A stretch of 36,121 nt of DNA, taken from contig DCWI01000051.1 of the NCBI GenBank assembly GCA_002328825.1, positions 1 to 36,121 on the forward strand. The letters are read 5' to 3'. The notes beneath the pieces are model-generated. The model saw only the letters and a program-made list of their open reading frames with translations. It was not told the origin of the DNA and did not search any database. Below, one piece after another: positions 1-7,418 of the stretch. Positions within the stretch are counted from its first letter, which is position 1. The number at the start of each line of letters is the position of its first letter. Both the position numbers and the translations under genes were made by a program. The stretch comes from Nitrospiraceae bacterium UBA2166. GTDB taxonomy: Bacteria > Nitrospirota > Nitrospiria > Nitrospirales > UBA2166.

Positions 1-44
1 TGAGTAGTGCGGGAATCGGCTGCGAGGAAGAAAGGTAACATATA

Positions 45-194
45 ATGCGCACCATCATAGCCCTAGCCTGTACGGACTGTAAGCGGCGCAATTACTCAAC
101 CATGAAGAACAAAAAAAACGACCCCGATAGATTGGAGTTGAAGAAATATTGCCGGTTTTGTCGGAAACATGTTCCTCACAAGGAAGTGAAATAG
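45..194 (+). CDS. rpmG: 50S ribosomal protein L33
   Basis: This 49-residue protein is the right length for L33 of the large ribosomal subunit. Two CxxC pairs (C9/C12 and C36/C39) mark the zinc-binding form, and the C-terminal KYCRFCRKHVPHKE segment is typical of the family. The gene is too short for a standard ORF list. An AAAGG ribosome binding site lies just before the ATG. It opens the L33, tRNA-Trp, secE, nusG order common in bacteria, where tuf often lies just upstream. Only 44 bases precede it here, so an upstream tuf cannot be confirmed. Confidence 0.95.
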   Translation: MRTIIALACTDCKRRNYSTMKNKKNDPDRLELKKYCRFCRKHVPHKEVK

Positions 195-251
195 TTAGAA
201 GAGAGGCCATTAGCTTAGTAGGTGTTTTGGAAGTAGAAAAATTAACGAATA

Positions 252-306
252 AGTGTGCAGGTGTATTGCGGATCCTCAATTTAGGGGTGCACTCTTTTGT
301 TTTTGC
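252..306 (+). terminator. possible weak terminator between rpmG and tRNA-Trp
   Basis: Positions 252-258 (AGTGTGC) can pair with 287-293 (GTGCACT) through two G-U wobbles, and a T-rich tract (294-306) follows. The loop is long, so this is a weak candidate. The 147 bases between rpmG and the tRNA show nothing else clear. Confidence 0.25.
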
Positions 307-341
307 TGATACCTGACAGGTGGTCGCTGGCTGCTGATTCT

Positions 342-417
342 GGGGGCATGGTGTTAATGGCTAGCATGTCGGTCTCCAAAACCGAAGGTCCGGGTTCGAG
401 ACCTGGTGCCCCTGCCA
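342..417 (+). tRNA. trpT: tRNA-Trp (CCA anticodon)
   Basis: A full cloverleaf can be folded. The acceptor is GGGGGCA with TGCCCCT (the first pair is a G-U wobble), the D stem is GTGT/GCAT, and the anticodon stem is TCGGT/ACCGA with loop CTCCAAA giving anticodon CCA. The T stem is CCGGG/CCTGG around TTCGAGA, with discriminator G and an encoded CCA end. It sits between rpmG and secE, a classic position for trpT, and is probably processed from the same transcript as secE-nusG. Confidence 0.95.
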
Positions 418-490
418 GTAGAGGCCACGGGGATAGACAATAGATATTTATTCGCGGTAGCAAGAGATAACTTTAGAGCGAGGGGTACGA

Positions 491-685
491 GTGTTCAAAC
501 GGTGGTTTCTAGCGGTCGCTACCTTCCTTGACGAAGTCAAGGGTGAGTTGAGAAAAACCAGTTACCCTTCACGAACTGAAACGATGGGGTCAACAGGAGT
601 TGTTCTAATCTTTGCCGTGATCATGTCGATATTTCTAGCGCTTGTCGATGCTTTACTCGTTAGGATCATTGCGATTGTCATCTGA
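491..685 (+). CDS. secE: preprotein translocase subunit SecE
   Basis: This is the small essential subunit of the SecYEG protein-export channel in the inner membrane. The 64-residue product has the single-helix form of SecE. An amphipathic N-terminal half carries the family motif EVKGELRKTSYPSR at about residues 15-28, and one C-terminal membrane helix follows (about residues 37-60). The start is GTG behind an AGGGG ribosome binding site; no ATG in this frame would preserve the amphipathic helix. It lies 13 bases before nusG, the near-universal secE-nusG pairing. Confidence 0.95.
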   Translation: MFKRWFLAVATFLDEVKGELRKTSYPSRTETMGSTGVVLIFAVIMSIFLALVDALLVRIIAIVI

Positions 686-698
686 TTCGGAGGGAAAA

Positions 699-1241
699 GT
701 GGTTTCTGAGAAGCCCAAGAGGTGGTATGCGGTGCATACCTATGCGGGGTTTGAGGGGCAAATTTGCAATAGTGTGTTGGGGCAGTGCAAGTCGAAAGGG
801 ATGGAAGAAATAATCGATCAGGTGTTGGTTCCAACGCACGAGGTTATCGAGATTAAGAATGGTAAGAAAAAAACAGGAAAGAGAAAGTTTTTCCCTGGGT
901 ATGTTCTTGTGCATATGGTAATGACAGATGAAGCTGTACAGCTCATAAAGGCGATACCGAAAGTCACTGGTTTTGTAGGTGGAGGTGCTGTTCCCTTTCC
1001 TCTGACTGAGGAAGAGGCAGAAACACTGCTGAAACAGATTGATTCTGGCGTGAATGTACCTCGATCGCAGGCAGTGTTTAGGCGAGGGGACACCGTTCGT
1101 GTCATTGACGGCCCATTTCTTGGGTTCAATGGCTTAGTTGATGATGTGGATGATGAACGAGGCAAAGTGAAAATTTTGGTGAGTATTTTTGGCCGATCGA
1201 CGCCTGTCGAATTAAACTTTCTTCAGGTTGATCCTTCTTAA
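699..1241 (+). CDS. nusG: transcription termination/antitermination factor NusG
   Basis: NusG binds RNA polymerase, influences pausing and Rho termination, and can link transcription to translation. The 180-residue product has the NGN domain (WYAVHTYAGFE near the N terminus, FFPGYVLVHM in the middle) and a C-terminal KOW domain (GDTVRVIDGPFLGFNG). The frame is open further upstream, into secE. I chose GTG at 699 because GGAGG stands five bases before it and the length then fits the family. It is followed by rplK, as usual. Confidence 0.95.
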   Translation: MVSEKPKRWYAVHTYAGFEGQICNSVLGQCKSKGMEEIIDQVLVPTHEVIEIKNGKKKTGKRKFFPGYVLVHMVMTDEAVQLIKAIPKVTGFVGGGAVPFPLTEEEAETLLKQIDSGVNVPRSQAVFRRGDTVRVIDGPFLGFNGLVDDVDDERGKVKILVSIFGRSTPVELNFLQVDPS

Positions 1242-1274
1242 TTCAATATCTTCTTACATGGTAGGCATGGAAAA

Positions 1275-1703
1275 ATGGCAAAAGAGCTTGTAACTCAGAT
1301 TAAACTTCAAATTCCAGCTGGGAAAGCTACGCCAGCACCGCCTGTGGGGCCGGCCCTTGGACAGCATGGGTTGAATATTATGGAATTTTGTAAAGGCTTC
1401 AATGCGCAGACTCAAGGTCAGGATGGGAGCATTATTCCTGTCGTTATCAGTGTATTTAAGGATCGGACGTTTACGTTTGTGACCAAAACTCCGCCGGCTT
1501 CAGATCTTTTGAAGAAAGCGGCGGGGATAATTAAAGGATCGGCCGTTCCCAACAAGGATAAGGTTGGTACTGTGACGGCGGAAAAAATTGAAGAGATCGC
1601 ACGTCAGAAACAGGTAGATTTAAATGCGGCCGATCTTGCTGGGGCAATAAGGATTATTGAGGGGACGGCGAGAAGTATGGGTCTTGTGGTGGTTCCCTCC
1701 TAG
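1275..1703 (+). CDS. rplK: 50S ribosomal protein L11
   Basis: L11 is part of the GTPase-associated centre at the base of the ribosomal stalk, and in relatives it is needed for RelA-dependent stringent signalling. The 142-residue length is standard. The N-terminal domain carries the proline-rich switch PAGKATPAPPVGPALGQHG (about residues 14-32), and the rRNA-binding C-terminal domain ends in GTARSMGLVV. It lies 33 bases after nusG and 24 bases before rplA. In relatives L1 represses the L11-L1 pair by mRNA binding; I did not identify that site here. Confidence 0.97.
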   Translation: MAKELVTQIKLQIPAGKATPAPPVGPALGQHGLNIMEFCKGFNAQTQGQDGSIIPVVISVFKDRTFTFVTKTPPASDLLKKAAGIIKGSAVPNKDKVGTVTAEKIEEIARQKQVDLNAADLAGAIRIIEGTARSMGLVVVPS

Positions 1704-1727
1704 GAGAAGGTTGCGGAGGAGTTGGGT

Positions 1728-2420
1728 ATGGGTAAGAAGTTTACTGCTGCATTGGCAAAAGTTGAGCCTCGCTTGTATGGCCTTGAGGAGGCTATGGGTT
1801 TGGTTATGTCGTTGGCCTATGCAAAGTTCGACGAAGTGGTTGATTTAGCAATTCGTTTGGGGATTGATCCAAGGAGAGCTGATCAGATGGTACGCGGGAC
1901 AACTCTTCTTCCCCACGGGACAGGAAAGACTGTGAGGGTGTTGGTCTTCGCAAAAGGTGAAAAAGAGACTGAGGCTCGTGATGCTGGCGCGGACATTGTT
2001 GGGGCAGAGGACTTAATTGAGAAAATCCAAGGAGGTTGGTTGGAATTTGATCAAGTAATCGCGACGCCAAATCTTATGGGAATGGTTGGAAAGCTGGGGA
2101 AAGTTCTCGGTCCGCGTGGATTGATGCCAAATCCAAAGACTGGAACTGTAACACTTGATCTTGCCAAGGTTATAGGTGAGATCCGCAAGGGCCGTGCTGA
2201 GTTCAAAACGGATAAGACCGGCAATGTACACGTTACTATTGGTAAGGTGTCTCTCTCTAGAGAGGGTCTCTGTGAAAATGCTAGCGCAATACTTGAATCA
2301 ATTGTGAAAGCAAAGCCGGCGTCAAGTAAAGGACGCTATCTAAAGGGGATTTCCCTTTCCTCCACGATGGGGCCGGGAATTCCACTTGATCCTGTCGCAG
2401 TCGTAAAGCGGCTCACATAA
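1728..2420 (+). CDS. rplA: 50S ribosomal protein L1
   Basis: L1 forms the mobile stalk near the ribosomal exit site and acts as a translational repressor in relatives. The 230-residue product has the family signatures GTGKTVRVLVFAKG and PNLMGMVGKLGKVLGPRGLM (mid protein) and a lysine-rich C-terminal half ending in YLKGISLSSTMGPG. An in-frame TTG lies six bases upstream, but ATG at 1728 is preferred because GGAGGA stands seven bases before it, whereas the TTG is almost on top of that site. It is separated by 35 bases from the rplJ-rplL fusion. Confidence 0.97.
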   Translation: MGKKFTAALAKVEPRLYGLEEAMGLVMSLAYAKFDEVVDLAIRLGIDPRRADQMVRGTTLLPHGTGKTVRVLVFAKGEKETEARDAGADIVGAEDLIEKIQGGWLEFDQVIATPNLMGMVGKLGKVLGPRGLMPNPKTGTVTLDLAKVIGEIRKGRAEFKTDKTGNVHVTIGKVSLSREGLCENASAILESIVKAKPASSKGRYLKGISLSSTMGPGIPLDPVAVVKRLT

Positions 2421-2455
2421 CTATACTTTCCCTCCTCTGCTGGAGAAATTGTAGA

Positions 2456-3388
2456 ATGAAGAAAGAGATGAAAAATAGGATTGTTGTAGATTTGCATGAG
2501 AAGTTTTCTCGGGCTCAGGGGGCAATTCTGGCCGAGTTTAACGGAGTGTCAGTAGGGGAAATGACTGAGCTTCGTAAGCTTTTTCGCGAGTCGAACTCTG
2601 AGATAAAAGTAGTGAAAAACCGTCTTGCCATGCGGGCAGCTGAGGGTACGCTGCTTGCTCCTGTGACGGATCACTTTCGTGGTTCCCTTGCAGTTGCTCT
2701 TGGCTATGACGATCTTATTGCCCCCGTAAAAATACTGAACGACTTCATTACGAAAGAACGGCGGCGTCAACGATTCACCATGCGATCTGGGGTCGGTGAG
2801 GGAAAGATCTTTGATGGTAAGGCATTAAGTGAGTTGGCAAATTTGCCTGCTCGCGATCAATTGCTAGGGATGTTTCTCTCGGCGGTACAAGGACCGATTC
2901 AGGGGTTTGTCGGTGTGTTGTCAGGGTCAGCACGAAGTTTAGTGTATATGCTCAATGGTCTCATTGAACAAAAGAAAGGAATGGGAGAGATGGCTGATGT
3001 GAAAGAAACGAATGCACTAACAGATGACGAAATTCTCGGTGCAGTTGAGCAGATGTCTGTTCTTCGGTTGTCTGAATTGGTTAAAAAGATTGAGGAACGG
3101 TTTGGGGTTACTGCGGCGGTTCCCATGGCTGCTCCTGCTGCAGGTGGGGCGGCCGCTCCGGCTGAGGCCGAAGAGAAAACCGAGTTTGATGTGGTGTTGA
3201 AGAGTGCTGGAGACAAGAAAATTCAAGTCATTAAGGCGGTGCGTGAAATTACAAGCCTTGGGTTGAAGGAAGCAAAAGATCTTGTGGAAGGTGCACCGAA
3301 GCCTGTGAAATCAGGCGCTCCAAAGGGCGAAGCAGAGGAGATAAAGAAAAAACTAGAAGAGCATGGTGCAACGGTTGAGATTCAGTAA
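2456..3388 (+). CDS. rplJ-rplL: fused ribosomal proteins L10 and L7/L12
   Basis: A single 310-codon frame encodes two stalk proteins that are normally separate. Residues 1-178 are L10: an rRNA-binding N-terminal domain with VVKNRLAMRAAEGT, then the C-terminal helix ending LVYMLNGLIEQKKG. Residues 179-310 are a full L7/L12: N-terminal dimerisation domain (LTDDEILGAVEQMSVLRLSE), an Ala/Pro/Gly hinge (about 220-236) and a C-terminal domain with IKAVREITSLGLKEAKDLVE. No stop separates the parts; the codons run gga atg gga gag atg gct. The ATG at 2990 is the expected L7/L12 start and has AAAGGA and GGGAGAG before it, so free L7/L12 may also be made. A GGAGA site precedes the first ATG. An assembly or sequencing error that removed a stop is possible. 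Confidence 0.9.
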   Translation: MKKEMKNRIVVDLHEKFSRAQGAILAEFNGVSVGEMTELRKLFRESNSEIKVVKNRLAMRAAEGTLLAPVTDHFRGSLAVALGYDDLIAPVKILNDFITKERRRQRFTMRSGVGEGKIFDGKALSELANLPARDQLLGMFLSAVQGPIQGFVGVLSGSARSLVYMLNGLIEQKKGMGEMADVKETNALTDDEILGAVEQMSVLRLSELVKKIEERFGVTAAVPMAAPAAGGAAAPAEAEEKTEFDVVLKSAGDKKIQVIKAVREITSLGLKEAKDLVEGAPKPVKSGAPKGEAEEIKKKLEEHGATVEIQ

Positions 3389-3432
3389 CTGCTGTTGGGT
3401 GTTGCATATGGAAGTATGGGGGGGTTCATTTG

Positions 3433-6400
3433 ATGACACTTGACCATCTTGCCATTACACGAGAAGACCTTTCCAAGAGTCGTACCTGCTTCGAAGTTTC
3501 GTCCCTTGTTGAAATGCAAACGCGTTCCTATAAGGAATTTTTGCAATTGGATATCCCTCCGGAGAAACGGACGGATAGAGGACTTCAAGCAGCCCTGACG
3601 AGTGTCTTTCCCATCGTCGATTATAACCGTGCAGCTACATTGGAGTTCGTAAGTTACTCTCTTGGGGAAGTGAAATATAACGCTAGAGACTGTATAGAGC
3701 ATGGAATGACTTATGCTGCTTCACTGCGAATTCGTGTCAAGCTTATTGTTTTGCACAAAACGGAACAAGAGGGTTCGCAGGAAATCCGTGATGTGAAAGA
3801 GCAGACACAGGAAATATACGTTGGTGAATTGCCGTTGATGACGGGTAGGGGTACGTTCATTATCAATGGAACTGAACGTGTTATCGTCAGTCAGCTTCAC
3901 CGGTCACCAGGCGTGACATTTATGCATGACAGGGGCAAAACGTATGCGAGTGGGAAAGTTTTATTTTCTGCCAGAGTTATCCCATATCGCGGTTCTTGGC
4001 TTGATTTTGAGTTTGATACTAGAGATGTGTTGTACGTGAGGATTGACCGAAGAAGAAAAATGCCTGCAACTGTTCTGCTGAAAGCTTTTGGCTATTCTAC
4101 AGAGCAAATTCTCAAGATGTACTACCCGATAGAAGAAATTACTTGTGTGAAGGGAAAACTCTTTAGGAAGTTAGATGCTGAAATACATGCTGGACTTCGC
4201 TCTCCAGCTAATGTTCGTGATAAGAAGCGCTCAGATGAGCTTGTTGTGCGTGAAGGGCAAAAGTTGTCTCGGTCTGTAATTCAAAAAATGATTTCTGCCG
4301 GGGCGAAAACTATTCCCATAACTCCTGAGGAGTTAGTAGGGCGAACTACTTTGCTTGATATTTTGGATACGTCGACTAAAGAGATCCTTGTTGAGAAAAA
4401 CAGCGTGATTGCGGAAACCTCTCTTGAGGCATTGCGTGCGGGTAAGATAAGTGGCTTTAAGGTGACGTATGTTCCTCCCGCTGTCGTTCCGGTTATACAG
4501 GGCACCTTGGCTGCGGAGAAGGCCTGCTCAACAGATGAGGCCATGGTTGAAGTCTACAAAAGGCTTCGACCTGGTGAGACGCCAACTGTAGAGACTTCTC
4601 GTGCGCTCTTTGAGAACACATTTTTTAATTCGAAACGTTATGACCTTTCTCCTGTTGGAAGGCTAAAGCTTAATAATAGACTAGGGCTTGATGTGCCTCT
4701 CGATGATCGAACCCTCAACGCCAAAGATATTGTCGAGGTTGTCCGCTATCTCGTTCAACTGAATGAGGGTAAGGGGGACATCGATGATATTGATCATCTT
4801 GGAAACCGGCGAGTGAGAGCGGTGGGAGAGTTGCTAGAGAATCAGTTCAGGCTTGGGTTGGTGTGGATGGAGCGGAATGTTAGAGAGAGAATGACCCTAT
4901 CGGATTTAGAAATGGTTCAACCTCACGATGTTGTTAATGTGAAGCCAATCATTGCAGCCATTAAAGAATTTTTTGCAAGTAGCCAGTTGTCCCAATTTAT
5001 GGATCAAACAAATCCCCTTGCTGAAATTACCCATAAACGGAGGCTTTCTGCTCTTGGGCCAGGCGGTCTTACGCGGGATAGGGCTGGTTTTGAAGTTCGT
5101 GATGTTCATCCCTCCCACTATAGTAGGATTTGTCCCATTGAAACTCCGGAAGGTCCCAATATTGGACTCATTACCTCGCTTGCGACGTACGCTAGAATTA
5201 ATCATTTTGGCTTTATTGAGGCCCCTTATCGGCGCGTGTCCAATGGGGAGGTTACTGATGATATTGAGTATTTGTCGGCGGTTGGAGGTGAGCGAAATAC
5301 TGTTGCGCAGGCAAATTCACAACTAGATAGTGAAGGACGCTTGGTTTCACAAAGCGTGTCAGCGCGTCTTGACGGAGATTTTGTTCTTGTTCCACCAAAA
5401 AAAGTGGAATACATGGATGTTTCGCCCAAACAGGTGGTGGGTGTGGCTAGCGCCCTCATTCCTTTTTTGGAACATGATGATGCCAATCGAGCCTTGATGG
5501 GGTCCAATATGCAACGACAAGCGGTGCCCCTTCTCCATCCCAAAGCACCTGTAGTTGGAACTGGAATGGAATCGATTGTAGCACGGGATTCGGGGTATGT
5601 GGTTCAGGCAAAGCGTTCGGGTGTTGTTGAAAGTGTTAGTGCAACTCGCATTGTCGTAAGCGTGCCGCGAGTTGGAACCCTGAAACAAGATATTGGGTTG
5701 GATGTGTATCATCTGTTGAAGTTTCAGCGATCCAATCAGAATACCTGTCTTAACCAACGCCCCGTTGTTTGCGTTGGACAGAGTGTCACAAAGGGACAGT
5801 TGCTGGCTGATGGTCCGGCTATCCAGCATGGAGACTTGGCACTTGGTAACAACGTTCTTGTCGCGTTTATGCCGTGGGGAGGGTACAACTTTGAGGATGC
5901 GATCCTGATGAGTGAATCTCTGGTTCGCGAGGAAAGTTTTACGTCAGTTCATATTGATGAGTTTGATATTGAGGCACGAGAGACAAAACTTGGGAAGGAA
6001 GAAATTACTCGTGATATTCCCAACGTTGGGGAAGAGGCGTTACGCAATCTTGATGATTCTGGAATCATTAGGGTTGGTGCCGAGGTTAAAGCAGGTGATA
6101 TTCTGGTTGGGAAAGTGACGCCAAAAGGTGAAACTCAACTGACTCCCGAAGAGAAACTACTGCGCGCAATTTTTGGGGAGAAAGCTGGAGATGTAAAAGA
6201 TACCTCGCTGACCGTGCCTCCAGGCACTGAGGGAATTGTTGTCAACGTTAAGGTTCTTTCTCGAAGACGATCTGATGACGATGATTGGGTCAAAAGCTTC
6301 GAGGACCAAGACCTCAAGGTGCTCAAACAAAATCAGCGGGATGAGTTTGGGATTGTCAAAGGAGAAAGGAATCGAAAAAGTCGAAACCTTCTGATTGGAA

Positions 6401-7392
6401 TGCAGGTAGGCAAGGATCTGGTGGATAGTGAAACTGGCACAGTGCTTCTCGCAAATAATGGTTGTCTGACGGCTGAGATTCTTGAAAGGATTGCTGATGA
6501 GGATATTCAAGAGATCATTCTCGCTAAGGCCTCAGATAAGGATGCACTTGATCATATTTTTGCTCTAGCTAAGGAACATATAGAAGTTTTACAGGCCAGT
6601 CATGACGCTAAGATTAGCCGACTGCGACGAGGTAGTGATCTTCCTCCAGGAGTTCTGAAACTCGTTAAAGTTTATGTGGCTATGAAACGAAAGGTGTCTG
6701 TTGGGGATAAAATGGCTGGCAGGCATGGAAACAAAGGGGTTGTTTCTCGAATTTTGCCCGAAGAAGACATGCCTTATCTCCCAGATGGAAGGCCTATTGA
6801 CATCGTGTTGAATCCGCTTGGGGTTCCTTCGCGTATGAATGTAGGGCAAGTGCTAGAAACACACCTTGGGTGGGCTGCCAAAACTCTAGGGTTGTATGTT
6901 TCCACGCCTGTGTTTGATGGTGCTACGGAACAGGAAATTCGGACATTGCTAAAGAAAGCAGGGCTTCCAGAGTCCGGTCAAACTAAGCTGTATGATGGTC
7001 GTACTGGGGAGGAGTTCGCGAGTCCGGTAACGGTCGGATATATGTATATGCTGAAACTCCACCACTTGGTGGATGACAAGATTCATGCGAGATCGATTGG
7101 GCCGTATTCGTTGGTTACCCAGCAGCCCCTTGGGGGAAAAGCTCAATTTGGCGGTCAGAGGTTAGGGGAGATGGAAGTATGGGCATTGCAATCTTATGGT
7201 GCGGCATCAACTCTTCAGGAATTCCTTACAGTAAAATCTGATGATGTTCCCGGGCGGTCTCGAATTTACGAAGCCATTGTCAAAGGGGAAAACTTTCTTG
7301 ATCCCGGATTGCCTGAATCGTTTAATGTCCTTGTGAAGGAACTTCAGAGTCTTGGGTTGGACATTGACTTGAAGTCTAGTGAAGTATCCTGA
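3433..7392 (+). CDS. rpoB: DNA-directed RNA polymerase subunit beta
   Basis: This is the second-largest RNA polymerase subunit and forms one pincer of the active-site cleft. The 1319-residue length is normal. The rifampicin pocket lies around residues 516-545 (SSQLSQFMDQTNP then HKRRLSALGPGG) and keeps the usual susceptible residues, with T in place of the common N in DQNNP. Other hallmarks are ICPIETPEGPNIGLI, MPWGGYNFEDAI, KMAGRHGNKGVVS and the C-terminal GGKAQFGGQRLGEMEVWAL. A TTG directly before the ATG could extend the frame by one codon. A G-rich run (3418-3424) provides the likely ribosome binding site. rpoB and rpoC are separate genes, 26 bases apart. Confidence 0.98.
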   Translation: MTLDHLAITREDLSKSRTCFEVSSLVEMQTRSYKEFLQLDIPPEKRTDRGLQAALTSVFPIVDYNRAATLEFVSYSLGEVKYNARDCIEHGMTYAASLRIRVKLIVLHKTEQEGSQEIRDVKEQTQEIYVGELPLMTGRGTFIINGTERVIVSQLHRSPGVTFMHDRGKTYASGKVLFSARVIPYRGSWLDFEFDTRDVLYVRIDRRRKMPATVLLKAFGYSTEQILKMYYPIEEITCVKGKLFRKLDAEIHAGLRSPANVRDKKRSDELVVREGQKLSRSVIQKMISAGAKTIPITPEELVGRTTLLDILDTSTKEILVEKNSVIAETSLEALRAGKISGFKVTYVPPAVVPVIQGTLAAEKACSTDEAMVEVYKRLRPGETPTVETSRALFENTFFNSKRYDLSPVGRLKLNNRLGLDVPLDDRTLNAKDIVEVVRYLVQLNEGKGDIDDIDHLGNRRVRAVGELLENQFRLGLVWMERNVRERMTLSDLEMVQPHDVVNVKPIIAAIKEFFASSQLSQFMDQTNPLAEITHKRRLSALGPGGLTRDRAGFEVRDVHPSHYSRICPIETPEGPNIGLITSLATYARINHFGFIEAPYRRVSNGEVTDDIEYLSAVGGERNTVAQANSQLDSEGRLVSQSVSARLDGDFVLVPPKKVEYMDVSPKQVVGVASALIPFLEHDDANRALMGSNMQRQAVPLLHPKAPVVGTGMESIVARDSGYVVQAKRSGVVESVSATRIVVSVPRVGTLKQDIGLDVYHLLKFQRSNQNTCLNQRPVVCVGQSVTKGQLLADGPAIQHGDLALGNNVLVAFMPWGGYNFEDAILMSESLVREESFTSVHIDEFDIEARETKLGKEEITRDIPNVGEEALRNLDDSGIIRVGAEVKAGDILVGKVTPKGETQLTPEEKLLRAIFGEKAGDVKDTSLTVPPGTEGIVVNVKVLSRRRSDDDDWVKSFEDQDLKVLKQNQRDEFGIVKGERNRKSRNLLIGMQVGKDLVDSETGTVLLANNGCLTAEILERIADEDIQEIILAKASDKDALDHIFALAKEHIEVLQASHDAKISRLRRGSDLPPGVLKLVKVYVAMKRKVSVGDKMAGRHGNKGVVSRILPEEDMPYLPDGRPIDIVLNPLGVPSRMNVGQVLETHLGWAAKTLGLYVSTPVFDGATEQEIRTLLKKAGLPESGQTKLYDGRTGEEFASPVTVGYMYMLKLHHLVDDKIHARSIGPYSLVTQQPLGGKAQFGGQRLGEMEVWALQSYGAASTLQEFLTVKSDDVPGRSRIYEAIVKGENFLDPGLPESFNVLVKELQSLGLDIDLKSSEVS

Positions 7393-7418
7393 TTAATGTT
7401 TTGATCGGAGGCTAAACG

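Noticed and set aside
281..463. Minus-strand frame with GAPGLEPG over 342-417
   Set aside because: It is the antisense of tRNA-Trp, another common false protein.
642..698. Upstream ATG at 642 for nusG
   Set aside because: It lies inside secE, adds residues unlike NusG, and has no ribosome binding site; GTG at 699 has GGAGG.
3430..3435. TTG start for rpoB one codon before the ATG
   Set aside because: ATG is the better start codon and the difference is one residue; the G-run fits the ATG.
4978..5060. Possible rifampicin-resistance change in rpoB (T instead of N at 526)
   Set aside because: The main resistance positions carry the usual susceptible residues, and this position varies among bacteria.
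5359..5829. 156-codon minus-strand frame inside rpoB, with several others inside rpoB, rpoC and gltB
   Set aside because: They lie wholly within strongly conserved genes, have no family resemblance, and are expected by chance from the codon use of the sense strand.
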